A DNA stretch of 64,000 nt from Anaerolineae bacterium (lineage in GTDB: Bacteria > Chloroflexota > Anaerolineae > Promineifilales > Promineifilaceae): positions 62,001 to 126,000 of the forward strand of contig JAHDWK010000020.1 of the NCBI GenBank assembly GCA_023382655.1. Direction: 5' to 3'. Under the pieces are notes generated by a model, which was not told where the DNA came from, did not search any database, and worked only from the letters and a program-made list of their open reading frames with translations. The translations under genes and the position numbers were made by a program. Positions 62,282-64,000 of this stretch are shown piece by piece (the first letter of the stretch is position 1; every line of letters begins with the position of its first letter).

Positions 62282-62353
62282 TCATCTCACAACCCGCCGG
62301 GGTGCTGTGCCCACCGTGCCATAGTTGGCAACGGCCGTCAGCGGATAAGCGGA
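62272..62353. repeat. 82-base dispersed repeat, copy B
   Basis: Same length as copy A at 60915, about 70 of 82 positions identical, same orientation. The two copies flank the BrnTA and DUF433 genes. Confidence 0.8.
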
Positions 62354-62450
62354 TGGGGGGTACGGCCGCTCACCCATCACCGATTCACCTTATCACCGGA
62401 GGGGTACGGCCGTTATTTTTAGTGATATAATGCTGCCGAGGTATTTTCCT

Positions 62451-62720
62451 ATGATGCTCCAGGTTGATCCATTTCCCAAACTGAACCGGTTACCGGCCAC
62501 ACTCCCGGACGATGGCGCCATCAATATGGCACTGGAAAATGGCGTTCCCATTTTTCGGGCCTCAACTGTCGTACAGACACGAATTGAGCAGCTATTAGCC
62601 AGACAACAAGTACGGACATTGACGGCCGTTGAAGAAGAAGAACTGGACAGGTACGAAGAGATTGATGATTACCTCAGCCATCTCAATCGCCTTGTCCGCA
62701 ACCTGGTTGAAACCCAATAG
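62451..62720 (+). CDS. Small protein next to an HNH-type nuclease
   Basis: An 89-residue soluble protein, helical and acidic at the end (TAVEEEELDRYEEIDDYLSHLNRLVRN). GAGG stands nine bases before the chosen ATG; a TATAAT-like box precedes it (62425-62430). I recall small proteins of this kind preceding HNH nuclease genes in cyanobacteria and Chloroflexota, where they look like partners. The HNH part here is truncated. Confidence 0.55.
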   Translation: MMLQVDPFPKLNRLPATLPDDGAINMALENGVPIFRASTVVQTRIEQLLARQQVRTLTAVEEEELDRYEEIDDYLSHLNRLVRNLVETQ

Positions 62721-62734
62721 CCCCTGATTGATCT

Positions 62735-62860
62735 ATGGCCATGATGGCTACCGAAGCCCAACAATTCATCCACCAACGCGCCAGGCATTTATGTGAGTAT
62801 TGCCACACCTCTGAGCAATGGCAATATGTCCCCTTCACCATAGACCACATCAGTGAATAA
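62735..62860 (+). pseudogene. Truncated HNH endonuclease
   Basis: 41 codons: FIHQRARHLCEYCHTSEQWQ followed by PFTIDHI, the first half of an HNH nuclease (the CxxC zinc knuckle and the start of the HNH helix), and then a stop. Full-length members have at least 60 more residues. The 3' part is lost at the junction with the convergent kinase gene. Confidence 0.7.
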
Positions 62861-62884
62861 GTTGCCTACCCCATGAGGTCTTTG

Positions 62885-64000
62885 TCAAGAAGCCGCCGGG
62901 AACGACAGCGTAAAGGTAGCGCCCTGCCCTGGTGTGCTGTTGACGGCCACACGGCCGTGATGGGCCACCACCATCTGCTTCACAATCGCCAGTCCCAGGC
63001 CGCCGCCGCTGCCATCGGCGCGGGTGCGTGCCCGGTCGCCGCGCCAGAAGCGGTCAAACACAAAGGGCAAATCGGCTTCGGGGATGCCTTCGCCCGTATC
63101 CTGCACCACAATCTGCACCATGCCATCCTGCTGCGCCGCGTGTAAGGTGACGCATCCGCCCGGCGGCGTGTGCCGCAGCGCATTAGCCACCAGATTGCCC
63201 AACACCTGATCCAGCCGCCCCGCATCCCCGCTCATCGTCAACTCGGCCGGTTTGCCATCAAAACTCACCGTCAGCTTCACGCCTTTGGCTTCAGCCTGCC
63301 CGCTAAAGCTGGTCTGCACATCGGCCAGCAGTTCGGTTACGTCCACCGGGGCCAGATGCAGCGACAACTGCCCCGCTTCCGCCTGCGCCAGCGTGTGCAA
63401 ATCGTCCACCAGCCGGGCCAGCAGGTGCGTCTCTTCCAGCGTGGCCTGAATGTGTTCCGGTGTGGGTTCATACACGCCATCGCGGATGCCTTCCAGATTG
63501 CCCTGGATGATGTGTAGGGGAGTACGTAGTTCGTGGGCGACGTCGGCCGTCAGGTTGCGCCGTTGTTCGTCAGCCGCTTGCAAAGCGGCCGTCATCTGGT
63601 TGAAGGAACGGGCTAAACGGGCAAAACGACCACGACGACGGCCGTGCCGCCCCTCTTTTTCCAGCACCCGCACCGTGAAGTCCCCTTCGGCCACCTTGTC
63701 GGCGGCGGCCATCACCTGAGCCACCGTGCCCACCCCGGCAAAAGCCCGCCTGCCGATAAAACGCAGCAGCAGGGGTATCAACAGGATCGAGCCGCAAGCA
63801 CTCAGGAAAAAGGGAAAGGTGCTGTATTTGGATTCGGACACGGCCGTGATCAACAAATAGATAAGCGCCCCGCTCATGCCCAGCAGCAGCACGGCCAGCG
63901 TGCCAAATACAAAGGCAAACCAGACAAACAGCCCCGCCGGTTTGCCCGACCACTGCTCCGGCCAGTTCTCATGCTGCCAATGGTTTTTATGTTTCTTGTC
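62885..64000 (-). CDS. Sensor histidine kinase (5' partial)
   Basis: The visible 371 residues run into the right edge, where the frame is still open (upstream of LLLGMSG the frame continues through WFAFVFGTLAV and a Trp/His-rich cytoplasmic start). Two membrane helices are followed by a HAMP domain (QVMAAADKVAEGDFTVRV), HisKA (LTADVAHELRTPLHIIQGN), and HATPase boxes NALRHTPPGG, DTGEGIPEADLPFVF and GGGLGLAI. It is an ordinary two-component sensor of the BaeS/PhoR type. Its regulator should be just outside the window. Confidence 0.9.
   Translation of the reverse strand, partial: DKKHKNHWQHENWPEQWSGKPAGLFVWFAFVFGTLAVLLLGMSGALIYLLITAVSESKYSTFPFFLSACGSILLIPLLLRFIGRRAFAGVGTVAQVMAAADKVAEGDFTVRVLEKEGRHGRRRGRFARLARSFNQMTAALQAADEQRRNLTADVAHELRTPLHIIQGNLEGIRDGVYEPTPEHIQATLEETHLLARLVDDLHTLAQAEAGQLSLHLAPVDVTELLADVQTSFSGQAEAKGVKLTVSFDGKPAELTMSGDAGRLDQVLGNLVANALRHTPPGGCVTLHAAQQDGMVQIVVQDTGEGIPEADLPFVFDRFWRGDRARTRADGSGGGLGLAIVKQMVVAHHGRVAVNSTPGQGATFTLSFPAAS

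Overview
The window is 64 kb of a bacterial chromosome with fairly high G+C. It looks like Chloroflexota, probably an Anaerolineae-type filament former. This rests on the Thr/Pro-rich tail of a surface protein at the left edge, very large nucleotide-cyclase/STAND-ATPase/TPR proteins, a sugar-binding lipoprotein resembling the Thermus glucose-binding family, and stand-alone VWA and OmpA-fused binding proteins. No rRNA, tRNA or CRISPR array was seen. The lineage is an inference.

Layout. 0-6.8 kb: a DUF3307 membrane protein, an MFS exporter overlapping a double-hotdog thioesterase, SurE with a small coiled-coil protein, and surface or membrane proteins. 6.9-12.0 kb: a leftward cluster of class III aminotransferase, kinase-like protein, GPH-type symporter and nitrilase-fold amidohydrolase, plausibly one catabolic or biosynthetic unit. 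12.0-13.8 kb: a PAP2 phosphatase and a membrane metal-dependent hydrolase. 14.4-19.7 kb: a leftward operon of zinc-ribbon membrane protein, radical SAM/SPASM enzyme, OmpA-fused binding protein and VWA-fused binding lipoprotein. 19.7-20.3 kb: an intact DUF433/DUF5615 toxin-antitoxin pair. 20.4-24.6 kb: a tandem cyclase/STAND/TPR protein. 24.7-26.3 kb: a RAYT transposase among its REP repeats, plus an A+T-rich toxin-tail/immunity-like remnant. 26.5-38.7 kb: housekeeping and accessory metabolism (phosphoesterase, MazG-like, GAPDH, YvcK, MtnA, CDP-glucose-type genes, YdcF, WYL regulator, methylmalonate-semialdehyde dehydrogenase, FmdB, MBL hydrolase). 38.8-43.2 kb: a sugar ABC importer whose binding protein is two copies fused in tandem. 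43.4-51.1 kb: a Clp-N protein, a hybrid kinase/regulator pair, a doubled cyclase-family hydrolase and a secreted beta-helix protein. 51.1-55.7 kb: a cyclase/STAND protein fused to an oligopeptide-type solute-binding domain. 55.8-62.9 kb: a low-G+C defence and toxin-antitoxin island (Avs-like STAND nuclease, BrnT/BrnA, a decayed DUF433 module, a truncated HNH nuclease). 62.9-64 kb: a sensor histidine kinase cut by the window edge.

The strongest unexplained signal is genome-wide rather than one gene. The octamer palindrome ACGGCCGT occurs about 130 times (hand count), against one or two expected by composition. It thins out over the defence island and the toxin-tail remnant. This resembles cyanobacterial HIP1. 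On top of it lies a second layer: intergenic hairpins built from heptamer units whose sequence differs between loci but whose architecture is the same. They separate many genes, write the C-terminal residues of several unrelated proteins, and in one case lie in frame inside a gene. REP elements are also translated in frame inside that same gene.
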